A stretch of DNA of 64,000 bases from Acephala macrosclerotiorum (Eukaryota > Ascomycota > Leotiomycetes > Helotiales > Mollisiaceae): contig MU119346.1 of assembly GCA_014904845.1 (NCBI GenBank), positions 1 through 64,000 on the forward strand, written 5' to 3'. The position numbers were made by a program, and so were the translations under genes. Below, in pieces: positions 33,624 to 45,344 of the stretch (its first letter is position 1; each line of letters opens with the position of its first letter). Below the pieces are notes generated by a model. The model had not been told where the DNA came from. It saw nothing but the letters and a program-made list of their open reading frames with translations, and ran no database searches.

Positions 33624-36405
33624 TTAGACAGTATCCGGGAAACAACCCCAACCAAGAGGCATGCCATCATCCGGCTCAGCATGGTAGCCGATGGGACATT
33701 GGGCACAAGCGCCATCATTGCATGACGGTGTCTCGTCCGGGCAGGTATAGCCACATGTCCCACACCCACCTCCATCTCCATCTGACCCCAGGTCCGCACA
33801 CCAATAGTCGACGACACCCTCGCTGACAAACGGACATGGTCCCCACCCAGGTCCCCACCCCTGGTCGTCGCAATTGATACAGCTTCCTCCATACGCACAA
33901 ACCTCACCGTCTGTACAGACAGTATCACAATAACCGCAATTGCTCGTATCGTTGTTAGTGAAAACGCAATTGTCTCCGCAGGCCATCGTGTATTCGGGAC
34001 AGCAACTACCTGAGGCGCACTGATCAGTAGGACAGACATTGCCACAGTATCCGCAGTTTTGCGGATCGGATGAAGTATCGGTGCAGATAGTGTTTCCAAC
34101 ACTGTCGTAGGCTGGAGCAGGGCAAAGAGTAAGTCCAGAGCCGAAATCGCATTCCTGGCATTGACTAAAGCTACAGTAGTTGTCTGGTGATGAACAGGCC
34201 CATCCGCAGTTGCCGCAATTGCTTGTGTCGTTGTTTGGGGAGATGCAGGAGCCGCTGCAAGCAAGGTCATACTCGGGACAACACTGGCCTGATGCACATT
34301 GGTTAGAGGGGCATGCGTGCCCACATGAACCGCAGTTCCGGCCATCGTTCTGGAGGTCAAGGCAGACAGTATCGTTTAGCGAGTCCCCTGGAAATACGTC
34401 AGGTCAAAGACCGGGTGAAGATCGCAGGAATCATAGACGTAAACGCAAAGGAAAATATTGGGAACGAACCATACGGACAGAGACCATATCCATCATCAAA
34501 ATTGCATTGCTCGCAACTACCAAAGGTGCAATAGTTTTCCGGTGCCGCACACACGTTCCCACAGATACTACAATTGTTTATATCGGTATTTGGGTTAAGG
34601 ATACAAGTATCTCCACAGGCAATCGCTCCATCAGGACAACACTGTCCCGCAGTACACTGCCAAGAAGAACACGCAAAACCGCACTTGCCGCAGTTCTGAG
34701 CATCGTTCTGCAGGTCGTTACACTCTTGGTTCCCAAACGGATCGCCTGCTATTGGACAGAGACCATAGCCTCCATCCACATCGCACGGTTCACAACTCCC
34801 ATAACTGCAAAAGTAACCAGGATCTTCGCAAGCATTATTGCATTCTCCGCAGGAAGTCATGTTTGTTAGCGGATTCAGTACGCAGTAATCCACGCAACCA
34901 ATGCTAATGCCGAGACCTACAGGACAACACTCGCCAGCAGCACACTGGTTAGATGGACATGTAATGCCGCAGCCACCACAATTGTTTGGATCCGCGTCTG
35001 TGTTTGCGCAGTAGAGGCTTTCGGTACCGGCGTCACATGCTGTTTCGTCCTCGGGGCAGTTGTAGCAAGATCCGAAATCGCAAGCACCGTTGGTTTGTGT
35101 GCAGTTGTTCCCGCAGACACCGCAGTTTTCTCCGTCGAACCAGGAGTTGATACAATCGCCGTCGCATACTATAGATGGGTATGGGCCACAGGATGTAGAG
35201 GAGGTGCTGCTGGTAGTCTTGGTTGATGGGGTGGAAAATGAAGTCGGAGATGTTGAGGTGTGTGATTGGCTAGTTGATTTGCTAGATGATTTGCTGTTCG
35301 TAGATCTTGCGGGACTTGATGATGTACTAGAACTGCTAGAATGGGTAGGAGTACTGGTGTTGAGAGACGACGAGGGGGTCGTAGTACCTTTCGATAACGA
35401 TGAATAGAGAGTACTTGATTGGACACTCGAACTTGAACTTCGAAATGATGGTGATAATGATAGCGAGCTTGATGTAATTTTTGAGGTCGATGATGAAGAC
35501 AAAGGTACCGATGAGGACGAGGACGAGGGAGTAGTAGTACTTTTAGATAATGATGAAGTGAGAGTACTTGATCGGGCACTCAAGCTTGAACTTTGAAATA
35601 ATGATGATGATGGCGAGCTTGATGTAGGTGTTGCGGTCGTTGATGAAGAAAGAGGCACCGATGAGGATGAGGATGAACTGAATAGAGTCAAAGACGACGA
35701 CGGTAAAGAGCTCGTTGTAACCGAGGTTCGGGAGGAAATTACTGAAGAATATGACGTGAAGGATGTTGCTGTGCTGGACTGGTGGCTATTTGAACTCAAG
35801 CTTGACAATGGGTGTTTGGTCGATGCTGAGGAGGACACTGTGCTTGAAGACAGTTTTCTGGAACTCGAACTCGAGTGGCTGGAACTCAATAAACTGGATG
35901 AAGACTTGACGAGTGTACTCGTGGAGGTGGAAAGTGCAGATATTGAACTCGAAGACAACTTTTGGACTGTGCCTGTACTTGAGCTGGTATTCTTAGACAT
36001 ACTAGAGGTTGGAGTGGAGTGAGAGCTGCTTTGAGAAGTCTTAGTAGACAATATACTGACGACGGTTGATTTTCTGGTAGAGTAGGAACTCAGTGTAGAT
36101 GTCGAAGACTTTATAGACGATGAAGACAAAGCATGTGTAATAGAGCTCGATACGCTGGTAGTTTTTGACATCTTTGTTGGATTGGTACTGCTCGATGATG
36201 TGTGTGAGGTTGATGTGACACTTGATCCAGAATGAGTTGATGAAGATGAGACAATCTTCGAGGTACTCTTGGATGATAGGGGCAAGGTTGATGAAACGCC
36301 GTGTTGAGAAGTGGTTGATGAAGTCGCCTGGACACTCATGGAGGACGTTGCACCCGCACCCCCGAGCACAGCAAGAAAACAAAGGCATGCTAAAACAAGC
36401 TGCAT
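33624..36405 (-). CDS. secreted Ser/Thr-rich protein with cysteine-rich tandem modules
   Basis: Exons 36405-34470 and 34387-33624 (82-nt intron, GTTCGT...CCAG) give 2700 nt, 899 aa. A signal peptide (MQLVLACLCFLAVLGGAGA) is followed by roughly 380 residues made almost only of Ser/Thr, a likely heavily O-glycosylated stalk. After that come repeated modules of about 70 residues with the pattern NCG-x-CG-x-x-C, QCA-x-G-x-CCP, C-x-x-x-C. At least five to six such units run to the C-terminus (WGCFPDTV). No catalytic domain is seen. Probably a cell-surface or extracellular structural/adhesive protein. The intron lies inside a module without breaking the pattern. Confidence 0.8.
35370..35690. repeat. 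coding minisatellite in the Ser/Thr region
   Basis: Roughly 150-bp units in tandem (for example 35404-35545 versus 35553-35690) share GAGTACTTGAT, GAACTTGAACTT and ACCGATGAGGA blocks with scattered changes. They encode Ser-rich repeats on the minus strand and are likely to vary in number. Confidence 0.65.
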
Positions 36406-37199
36406 ATTTATAGATCTGAGCAGTTCTGTCCAGCGGCCGTATATTGTACGCCGAGAGGCTACTAACAGGTAACTTGACGAAACTCCAGCAGGATACCGAG
36501 AGCCAGTACCGGCCCAGACATTTGTCTACAACTGCTCTCAAATTTTCAAGTCCAGAGCCGCATTTCTTTTTTTTATTCCGCCTGACAATAGTCTAGAATG
36601 TTTTGCAACATATCAGCTACGAGGCGTCAAACTATTGGAAAACTAGTTCGAGAGCACAAATGTGGCGGGGGTAAAATCATTCGATGTTTAAACATTCCCA
36701 GTCGCTATCAATAAAAACATATTTTGTAGTTCTCCACCTAAGCCTCAAAGCCACTGCGAGAAATAAGCTTCTGGCCACAGGGGACCTCCCCATTATTGGA
36801 AATCTGGATTCGGCTGTTCTTACCGTTATCTCGTGGGATTTTGATACGATGTTTCGGATTTTTCATTGCGGCTGAAAGCCACACAGGACATTTGAGCCAG
36901 TCGTGATGCAACTTGAACCCCGGGGTATCCGAAATAGGAAATTGAATAGGCTTCTGTGACCCGTAAGCGGTATGCCGAGTAGTATTTCTGGGGGTCAATT
37001 ATTCTGGTTCGAATTCCGTAAGGCCGCTAAGGCACCCACTTACAAGCGCTCAAGAGCAGAGTTTTTATCCCCTGACAGACATTTTGACATACTCTGGGGC
37101 TCAAGACACAGTTCAGGCTAGAACAGCGATTACTCAGGTCCAAAGACGGAAATGAAAAATGCCATAAGAACATTCCCATGTGAGATGACGTGTTATACA
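36406..37199. other. intergenic DNA
   Basis: Promoter side of the cysteine-module gene. No gene is supported. Confidence 0.4.
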
Positions 37200-37980
37200 A
37201 CATCTGCCAAGCATTCGGGACACCATCCAGAGGCGGTCGAGTCTCGCCAAGCGTACCAATCAGGGGAGATGACGGAAGAAGAATTCGAAAAAACACAAAT
37301 GCTCCAACACAACCGGCTCAGTAACAATGCATCCAAACACATTCCTGCCTCACACAGGCCTGGATTTATCTTTGGGCTACTTCCTCATCTCAGACGGCTG
37401 CGCAACGGCGGATTAGATCTACGGCATCTGTCAAAACGTGATCGTCTCCTACAGCACCACAACCTCAACGGAGTTGTATATCGTGCAAGGGATCTGCAAT
37501 GCCGTAGGCATTGCCATATTCTGGCTCATTCAACGCGAATACAAAATCCAGACTAAGCTCGTGCTAATAGTTGATTGCGGATTCTTCCTTATAATCCCTA
37601 TCTAGGGCTGCATCGGCATCGGCACCACCAAATTCGGCTTCTCTAAAGTCAGAAATCTGGGCCTTCTCCGTCATCAATTGTTCTGCTGTAGCTCCATTCT
37701 ATGCTTTCTCCGCGACGATTTTGAGTGATACCTGTCAGAAGAGGAAGGAGGTGACGTTCTTTGCTATTTATGCGTTGGCGTCTAAGAGTACGGCTTGGGT
37801 TGGACCATTGTTAGTGGGGTTATTATTGATAGGACTGGAAATACGTGGAAAGGGTTCGCATTTTCACTGGGCTTGATGGTGGTGGGGTATGAGTATATTT
37901 GTTTCGTGGATGTGAACAAAGGAAAGGAACAGCGTGAGAGGTATGTTCTTGAGGATCCGGCGATGTGGAAGGACGAGTAG
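37200..37980 (+). pseudogene. Atg22-like MFS transporter relic
   Basis: Fragments in order across frames: ESRQAYQSGEMTEEEFEK and RLSNNAS (the loop before a central helix of Atg22-like proteins), a LGYFLISDGC segment, IYGICQNVIVSYSTTTSTELYIVQGICNAVGIAIFWLIQ, GCIGIGTTKFGF, then VSGVIIDRTGNTWKGFAFSLGLMVVG and FVDVNKGKEQRERYV. Stops and frame changes separate them (e.g. 37606, 37720), and a segment between the loop and LGYFL is absent. The N-terminal third is missing. A vacuolar amino-acid effluxer family member, now inactive. Confidence 0.75.
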
Positions 37981-38187
37981 GGGTGAGTGCGGGGTCAAGC
38001 GAGGGGTAAAGGGGCGGGAGGGGTTTGGTCAACTCTCACAAAACAAGTTAACAACCAAGCAGTTTGGATAACTATTGGACTGGACGATGTTTTCGTGGTA
38101 TGACAGGACAAAGCGACGCATACATGAGCAATTGCCAGGAAAAAAGAGCTGATCCAAATCCTCAACCCAGCATGTGAGTCCCCGAAA

Positions 38188-38499
38188 TCAACTCACACCA
38201 CAGATTGTCAAAGGCATCGGATGTTCATCGATATTAAAGTCATCCCCAAGCTTTCCGAGCTCATCACCTTTCCCATCTCTCCACTGCTCCGTTCGTACCC
38301 GTTCAGTCCGTCTCTTGCCTTCTCCTTTATTCCATCTCTTCAGTTCTTTTGAAGCTTGATTCTCTCTCAAGTCTTCGTAGCTTTTCGAATTCTTCAAAAC
38401 TTTGCCGCGGAAACCGTCCTCGGGCTGAGGTGTGTCGTCACGCGGAGGTGGAGATGGGTGGTCTTTTACTCCCGCCATTGCTTTCCTGTTAGTTTTCAC
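38188..38499 (-). CDS. hypothetical protein
   Basis: 103 codons (96 from the inner MAGVKDH start). Charged and Pro-rich, with an acidic/Lys-rich middle and an ordered-looking end (LGDDFNIDEHPMPLTICG). No domain recognised. Kept because of its consistent protein-like composition, but unproven. Confidence 0.35.
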   Translation of the reverse strand: MKTNRKAMAGVKDHPSPPPRDDTPQPEDGFRGKVLKNSKSYEDLRENQASKELKRWNKGEGKRRTERVRTEQWRDGKGDELGKLGDDFNIDEHPMPLTICGVS

Positions 38500-38780
38500 T
38501 TGGTTTGAGTTGATAGTGGCAGGATCGATAAGGATAGATGTCTAGTGACGCTGAACATACGAAGATGAAGCTTCAGCTGCCAGATCCAAACATTTGTTGT
38601 CATATATACAGAACCTCGTCATGTACATTCCCGCCATAAAGTTCATGAATCATGAATCCCCAATCACCCAATCACCCAAACGCCCACAATGCAATTCCCC
38701 GCACATTAATCTGTCACGCCCCACCATTTCAAACTCCCTATTCCTGCACCTATTCACACCTCCCCCCCTCCCTCTTCACA

Positions 38781-39239
38781 TCACAAAATCCAAGGCCTTC
38801 CATAATCATCAACCATCCCCTCCTCTTCATCCTCCTCCCTAACCTCCAACATCCTCCTCGCAATCTCCACTTCCCCAAGTTCTCTCTGCCCCCCTTCTCC
38901 CCCGCCCCTCAGATGAACATGATCGTCCCAATGTTCCTCATCACTTTCATTTTCCGAGTGCTCCTCGTGCGAATGATTCTGGTGAGTCTCGTCCATCATT
39001 GAGATTCCGCTGTCTCTTCTTTCGTGGGTTGGTTTGCTGGGATTTGGGGGGCTTGGAGTCTCGGCGAAACCGCTGTCTCGTCTATTCTTGGTATTTTGTG
39101 ATTCGTGTGGTTTTTCGGTCTCGGCTGTGGACAAGTTGCAGACCATGATTGGAGGAGGTTGTGCGTCGATCATTTTGACTTTCTTAGGTTTCGGGTAAGT
39201 GCAATTAAAGTGCGATATTTGGCTTCGCGACAGAGACAA
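38781..39239 (-). CDS. hypothetical disordered protein with RRDSG motifs
   Basis: 152 codons; the alternative start MIDAQPPP at 39173 gives 130. Two RRDSG[FI] motifs (RRDSGFAETP and RRDSGISMMD) look like phosphosites, followed by a His/Glu/Asp-rich stretch and a Gly-rich turn. No membrane segment or signal peptide. Such motifs are common in disordered fungal proteins. Function unknown. Confidence 0.45.
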   Translation of the reverse strand: MSLSRSQISHFNCTYPKPKKVKMIDAQPPPIMVCNLSTAETEKPHESQNTKNRRDSGFAETPSPPNPSKPTHERRDSGISMMDETHQNHSHEEHSENESDEEHWDDHVHLRGGGEGGQRELGEVEIARRMLEVREEDEEEGMVDDYGRPWIL

Positions 39240-40109
39240 GACGACCGAGAAGATTTTCGAGGCGGTGGAGGAGCAACAGAACAGCTATAGGGGACGCTGA
39301 TGGCAAAAATCGAGGATTTTGAGGACTTTGCTGTGCAGTAATCTGAATTGATCCAAATTTCGGAAAAATTCTTTCTTGAGAGATGTAGAAGATCAATCTG
39401 GGATTCAACACTTCTTAAACAACCTCGGGATCAATTAAGCGAAAATCTCCCCTCCAAACTCCTGTTTTACCCGACACTTTGATCACTCCACGAAATCCCG
39501 AACTCGGCTGACTTTTCTCTGCATCAGTCCACAATCACTCCGCGACTCCTCCTCCCCGCATATTTTCCTTCTCCTCCCTCAACAGTTCCAATTATACCCC
39601 GCGGTGAAAGCCGATGCAGGCCGCTGGGCTTTGTCGTCGTCACCGCCATTTTGGGGCAAGGGACACGTGAGGCGGTGTGAAGGACGCTCCGTTGGAGGCT
39701 TCCCTTGTGCGAGACCTTAAGATCCTTGACTATCCTGATTTGATCCAGTGATGTGATGCGGCATGGAACAGTTAGAATTTTTAGTTCCAAAACGACAGAA
39801 GGGGTAAGATTTCGAGGCAAAACAGGGAAACACTGTCTAGAGAATTCCAAAATCTCAAATGAATGGAGAGGGAATCATCACGAACTGTGGCCTTACTTGT
39901 AGACCCTATCTGCCTCTACTTAGTAGGAATATACTTAGAAGAGCTGACTATCTCGCCAAACTGACGTTTAACTAATCTATGACAACGTCTCGATGAGTGA
40001 ATGTGAGTAGTATGATTAAGTTTCTGCTCGTGAATCATCATCGGACGCGTATCAACTCCACCACTTGCTCTTCTAGTCCATAATGTTCCCCCTTTAAGTC
40101 CGAAAAGCA
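39240..40109. other. intergenic DNA
   Basis: Nothing I can support. The 39524-39850 minus ORF has no recognisable features. Confidence 0.4.
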
Positions 40110-40637
40110 ATGGTCAATCCAGAAAACAAACACACAATTCCAAAATGTCTCCAGAGAAATGTCCGAGCCAAAACCCGGCACTCTGAAAGTATGCCCAACT
40201 GCGGAGCATTCACCTGTACCGGGGTTCTCGAGTCCTGTGAAGACTACTACGTCGTCTGCATCAAGGATACCTCTAAAGCCATCTTCGAAGTCACAGCCGA
40301 CCTGGAACTCCCAGATAAACAGCCTGAAGGTACGTCGCAGCTAGAAAAAGCAGGCAACCAGGTCCATACGACAAAAGCAAACTCGAAAGTTAGCGAGGAA
40401 GGATCGTACGATCAACAAGTCAAAGATAAAAATTTAAATGATAGGGATCTATCTTCCAAGCTTTCCGAGGAAAGTGGTGAAAAGCAACACGAGAGGAAAG
40501 AGAAAATCAAAAGAGCGAGCGAAGTAACAAGTCGCGATCAAGAAGCAGAAATAATATGGGAAGAGGAAGCCTGGGATCGTGCACTAAAGGCTTGGAAAGC
40601 AGGGCTCTTGTGGAAGGTGATGAGAAGCAAGTCATGA
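40110..40637 (+). CDS. hypothetical charged protein
   Basis: 175 codons. The N-terminal part (SMPNCGAFTCTGVLESCEDYYVVCIKD) is mixed; the rest is Lys/Glu/Ser-rich with predicted helix and a Trp-rich end (EEEAWDRALKAWKAGLLWK). Directly downstream (40640-40760) a decayed copy of the last 30-40 codons is visible at DNA level. Not recognised. Confidence 0.4.
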   Translation: MVNPENKHTIPKCLQRNVRAKTRHSESMPNCGAFTCTGVLESCEDYYVVCIKDTSKAIFEVTADLELPDKQPEGTSQLEKAGNQVHTTKANSKVSEEGSYDQQVKDKNLNDRDLSSKLSEESGEKQHERKEKIKRASEVTSRDQEAEIIWEEEAWDRALKAWKAGLLWKVMRSKS

Positions 40638-41103
40638 AGAAAAAGAAAACAAAAGAAATAGGAGAGAAATCGTGATCAAGAAGCGGAAACAGTGGGAAAG
40701 ACGAAGTCCGGGATCGTGCCGCGAAGGCTTGGAAGGGGACATAGCGCTGTTGGGAACTATTGCAGTGCGGAGAACCAAACGAAGGTCAAGGATGAAAATG
40801 CTCAGGGTGAAAAATATAAGACTTCGACAGGATAGCGAACATCAAAGGATGGTTAGAATGGGAACGGGGTGAAATGTGTAAGGAATTCAATTCCAGCCAA
40901 GCCTATGTACAAGAAAGTCGACACCGATCATTGATTAAGATGCCTTTATCTCACCCATCCCCTCTCCTTTTTCTAACTCCTATTCCCATCCTCCTTCGAA
41001 CCAAGTGTTGACATGTATATACAAGAATCCAATTCACTCTCCTCTCCTCCCTCCTCATCCGTCACCACTCCCCAAACTCGACACCGACGAGCGTGAAGGT
41101 GAT
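40638..41103. repeat. decayed tandem duplicate of the preceding ORF's 3' end
   Basis: GATCAAGAAGC followed by GGAAA...GGGATCGTGC...AAGGCTTGGAA at 40671-40735 mirrors 40538-40605 with substitutions and indels, and the reading frame is lost. The remainder to 41103 is the 3' flank of the LPMO-like gene. Confidence 0.5.
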
Positions 41104-41918
41104 CTACAACTCGCAATAATCATCACCCTCATCACTAGCCGTCTCGGTAGCAGCAGGTGCGCTCGACACTGAAGACGGGGTGGACACAGCCGCGACAGTC
41201 GAAGAAGACTTGACGACAGTCTGAAGGGTAGTCGGTGCGGCGCTCGAGCTGGTGACAACAGCAGCCGCAGTCGAAGAAACGACAGCCGATGAGGTAGCGA
41301 CAGAGGCCGCGCTCGAGCTTGATCCAGAAGATGATCCCGAACCACCGACAGTGAAATCGATGCAAGACTCGTAGGTCTGGTTAATAGACTCGGCGTTCCA
41401 GTAGTGCTGGATAACACAAGCACCAGCAGTGGAGCAGGTGTCCCCCAAGTCAGAGGGAATGGTGATCGAGAAGCTGGTCTCGTTCGCGGGAATGGTCTTC
41501 GAGTTATCGGCAAAGTCGGAATACACCAAAAGCATATCTCCAATAATGCTGTTGGTGGCGGTGCTGACGATGGAAACGTTGGCGTATCCTGTGTGGGGAG
41601 CACGTACGTCAAAGGTCATGTCGACGACTTGGCCGGCGGTGTAGGATTGCACGTTTGCAGTGTTATCGGCGTATTTGTAGCCCTTGCATTGCCGATGTTG
41701 CATTCGGCGGCGTTATAGTCGGATTGCGAGGCGGCGACTTGGAGCTCGCCCTGGATGTTGCCATAGTTGTCGGAGGCTTGGTTGTTGTAGACTTGCTGAC
41801 CGCATGCGGCTTTCATGGCATCGCCGGCGAGACGGGCTTGAGGGGAAGTGATGAATCCGTGAGCCGAGACAGAGGTGATGAATGCCGAGGCGGCGAGGAT
41901 GCTGCTTGTGTATTGCAT
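41104..41918 (-). pseudogene. LPMO-like secreted chitin/cellulose-binding protein, frameshifted
   Basis: MQYTSSILAASAFITSVSA is a signal peptide whose cleavage would expose His-1 (HGFITSPQARLAGDAMKAACG), the N-terminal His of the copper histidine brace in LPMO-type (PF03067-like) proteins. The domain continues GNIQGELQ...ECNI, then CKGYKYADN, VDMTFDVRAPHTGYANVS, YESCIDFTVG, followed by a Ser/Ala/Thr-rich tail ending DEGDDYCEL. Between ECNI and CKGY (about 41695-41700) the frame changes without any possible intron, as if one base were missing. It is either a recent pseudogene or a sequencing error; everything else is intact. Confidence 0.7.
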
Positions 41919-42936
41919 TTTGAATGATGTTTTGGAAGAACGTGGATTCGTAGGCTGAGAAGATGGTCTGAATGGAGACAACGGCCGCACAGCGGATGTG
42001 TGAATGAAGATTGTTTGAAAAGAACGTGAGGTCGAAGGACCGTAAAGAACGTATGCTTGGCTGGAAGACTGGATTCGAAGAATGAATGAAGAGGAACGAA
42101 CAAGCTCGAGAGAGGGAGACAAGAATTTATGAAGGTGAGCCTCATTACCTTAGGTGACCTCAGCCCACTTGGACGCAACGAATAAACAACGCTCGTTAGT
42201 TGTCGCATTTTGAGTTCTGGATCCTGAAGAAGGCATGCTAAGATCTGCCAAGAGCCGTCATGAGCCAATAAAAAACGGGCCATGGCCTCGGGTCAACCCA
42301 GGAGAACCGTGCCAACATCGCAACCGTCATCAGCTCATCTCGCAACATCGCCAGTTGATGGAAAATTACCGCCCGGCGGGTAAACCTCAATCTATATGCT
42401 GCGGAGAGGACCAGAGGTTGTGGGGCATGATTTCCCTTTACCCCGCTGCCCGTTTCGTCTGATGTTTCAATGTCTGTGCGAGAGCTCAGGGGTACCGGTG
42501 GGTCGGATGCTGCCGAGATTTTCGTGGGATGATAGAATGAGTAACGAGGGGCGAGGGAATGTGTTGTTTTGGAGGTCTCGTAACGATCAAGATCTGGAGA
42601 GAAAGGCCTGGTGGGCGTTGCGACTGATTGTTTTGTTTCCGGGAAGTTGTGAGGTTGGGGTGAACGAAATGGAAAGGCGGGCTATTGAAACATCGTCAAA
42701 AATCAGCGGTCAACTGCCCCAAATGTAATTTCGTCATGCATTATGCATTATTTTCATTGAGATGCTGTGAGGTCTGAAAAAAAAAGATCGAAATACATCT
42801 CTAGGCCCGCGTGGATCTAAACTAGCAACTATATATAAGAATCGAAGAGAAACCCCAAATAAGCTGCGCATATGCGCAGAAGAATAAACACTACCACTAA
42901 ATGATCACATCACCTCATCCCCACCATCTTTTCCTC
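41919..42936. other. intergenic DNA
   Basis: Promoter side of the LPMO-like gene and 3' flank of the CBM1 gene. Short overlapping ORFs only. Confidence 0.4.
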
Positions 42937-45344
42937 TCAAGCAGATCGCTCATCCACGCATTGTGAGTAGTATGGATTCCATTTCTTACAGACTGTGCCT
43001 TTCACGCAAGATGTCGAACCGCTCCAGTTCAAGCCGCCGCATTGATAGTATTCTGGAACCACGACCAATGAAGCTGATGCGCGTACGGAGGTCAGGGATG
43101 TTGGTGTACCGCTGGAAGACGATGCCTTCGTGATCAAAGTTGTGGCCGAGGCTGATGGTGCAGAGCTGGAGACGCCGGTGGACAATGGGATGGTGGCGTT
43201 GCTCCAGTAGTGGGAACTTGGACTTTGCCCGTTGCCAAGCCTGTGAAAGTTGATTTGGTAGCACTCAAGGGCAAGCTAGAAGCAGAATGGGTAACAGTGA
43301 CGGTCGTGGTCTCATCACTAACTGTTCCAGAAGTGGAGGGGAGGGCGCTTGAGCTGATGCTAGTAGTCTGGATCTGGGTCGTGGTGACGGTTGATCCTCC
43401 AACTATGACTGTCACTGGGGAGGCTGTGACAGTGACGGTCACAGTTTGCTTGGGATGTGGGAGACCTCCATGCTTCGATGAGGTCGTTGAAGAGGATGGA
43501 ATGCTGGTCAAGGATGCGATCGAGGAGGTAACGTCCGCAGACTGGGAAGGAAGTGCGGTGCTTAAGCTTGAAAGCACGCTAGATGTTGCATTAACGGTCG
43601 AAGCAGGTTTGCTGACAAGGTATCCAGTGCCTGTGGCATGTCCCTCAGAAGAGAGGACTCCGGTTGGGAGAACACCAGAAGAAAGAGTTGGTGCGGCCAA
43701 CGAAGTCGAATTGGTGAACAATGGACCACTTGGCTTGCTGTAGGGAGGTGCGGTGACGGAAGCGGATTCGCTCGAGAAGATCCCAGTAGGAAGCGCGCCA
43801 CTTGGAAAGACAACGCTTACGATGCTCGAGGTCTTGATGCTCGCTGTGGAGTTCAAGTGTCCAGACGTCTTGGTGTATGGGAGGCGCGCACTCCCCGAAA
43901 AACCGCTGCTTGGGAATGCTCCGGTTGGGCGAGGACCGCTAGAAATGACACTTAAAGATGCGAAGCCTGTCGGGGGAGGGGCCACAGATGAGGTGCTATT
44001 GGTGAAGGCAAGGCCCGAGGAAATTGTGTATGGGAGTCGGCCAGACGAAGAAGCCACCCCACTCGAGAAGATGCCTGTCGGGAAAGGGCGCGTTGGAAGA
44101 ACACCAGACAAGCCAATGGCGGTTGGAGTAGCAGACGAGGATGTCGTAGAGTTACCATAGAGGATACTCGAGGTGCTTCTAAATGGAAGACGACCAGTGC
44201 TAGAGCTGGTAGATAATGGGTTAGTGTTGAGTGCAGGCGTAATGTAGTTGCTTTGACCGGTTAGCTTAGCGAATACAGAGGAAACCCCAGAGTCAGAGTA
44301 GTGTGCGTACTCTGTTCCTGTCGGTTGGGCGACGCCAGACGTCGAGTTGAAGAATAAGCCCGCACTCTTCGTGAATGGCAGATGTCCTGTTGCAGAAGCA
44401 AGCGCAGAGATATTCACTTCGGGCTTGGTGACATTGCTTGGCGAAGAAGGCTTAGCGAATCCTGGCGATGCTCCAGTTCCAGAGGCATGGCCAACGAACC
44501 CTGAACCAGTCTGCTGAGCGACTCCTGATGTGCTGTTCGCAAAATGTGAGCCACCCTTGGTGAATGGAAGGCGGCTAGTTGGAGGGAGCGAGCTCGAGAC
44601 AGACCTGCTAGGAACTGATGAAATATCAGCAGCAGCGCTCGTGAAGCCTTGTGACCCACTTGATTTCCCCAACCCAGACGAAGCTCCAGTACCAGGCGCA
44701 TGAGGGAAACCTCCCGCTCCAGCTGGTCCGGCTTCTGCGGAGGCCGTCCCATTTGCAAAGTGCGCGCTACTGCCTACAGAAAATGGCAGACGACCTGCCT
44801 CTGATGGGAGCGCCGAGGGAATCTTCGTAGCTGGCTTTGTTTTGTTACTAGCGCCTGTCGAATGAGCAAATCCTACCGAGGGCATAGTGCTAGACACATG
44901 AGCAAATCCTCCTGTTGGCTTAGACCCAGATGTCGAGTTAGTGAAGAACGCAGAAACACCTTTCGTGAAGGGAAGATGTGTGGATGCAGAAGTGATCTCA
45001 GTCGACGCGACGGACGAAGTTGTGTAGTTTGCAGGCGAGGTGTGGTATGGTAAAGGAGCGGAGCCTGAGAGCACTGGTTTTCTAGTCCCAGTGGGATGAG
45101 AGAATCCCTCTGTTGTGTTTATGAAGAGTGGTTTGCTAGATTCCGTGTATGGCGTGTGAAGCTTACTGCTCTCGGCTGGTGTTGTCTTCGAACCGTTGAA
45201 TGACAGGATGTATATGCCACTTACATTGGCGGATGGCGTCGGTGGCAGGCCGGTCGCGTAAGCTGAAGGAGCGGGGTGAGGTTTGGCCTCAGATGATGCA
45301 TTTTCAGAGCCATTGTGTGGGACCAGGCTATTTAAGGTAAGCAA
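42937..45344 (-). CDS. large Ser/Thr-rich protein with C-terminal CBM1
   Basis: The long ORF (45344-43134) is rich in Ser/Thr/Ala/Gly with imperfect repeats of about 35-45 residues built around LP[FY][19 protein letters not shown], then a Thr/Val-rich segment. In another frame, 43185-42937 encodes a fungal cellulose-binding module ([25 protein letters not shown]; four Cys and aromatic residues in place). The two must be joined by an intron or a frameshift at about 43100-43215; no splice pair was fully convincing. No clear signal peptide follows the first Met, so a 5' exon may be missing. Probably an extracellular cell-wall or cellulose-associated protein without a catalytic domain. Confidence 0.6.

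Noticed and set aside
36950..37030. Possible tRNA (GGTTCGAATTCC resembles a T-arm)
   Set aside because: No matching acceptor stem, D-arm or anticodon arm could be formed around it.
43210..43743. 177-codon plus-strand ORF
   Set aside because: Complement of the Thr/Val-rich part of the CBM1 protein; low-complexity shadow.
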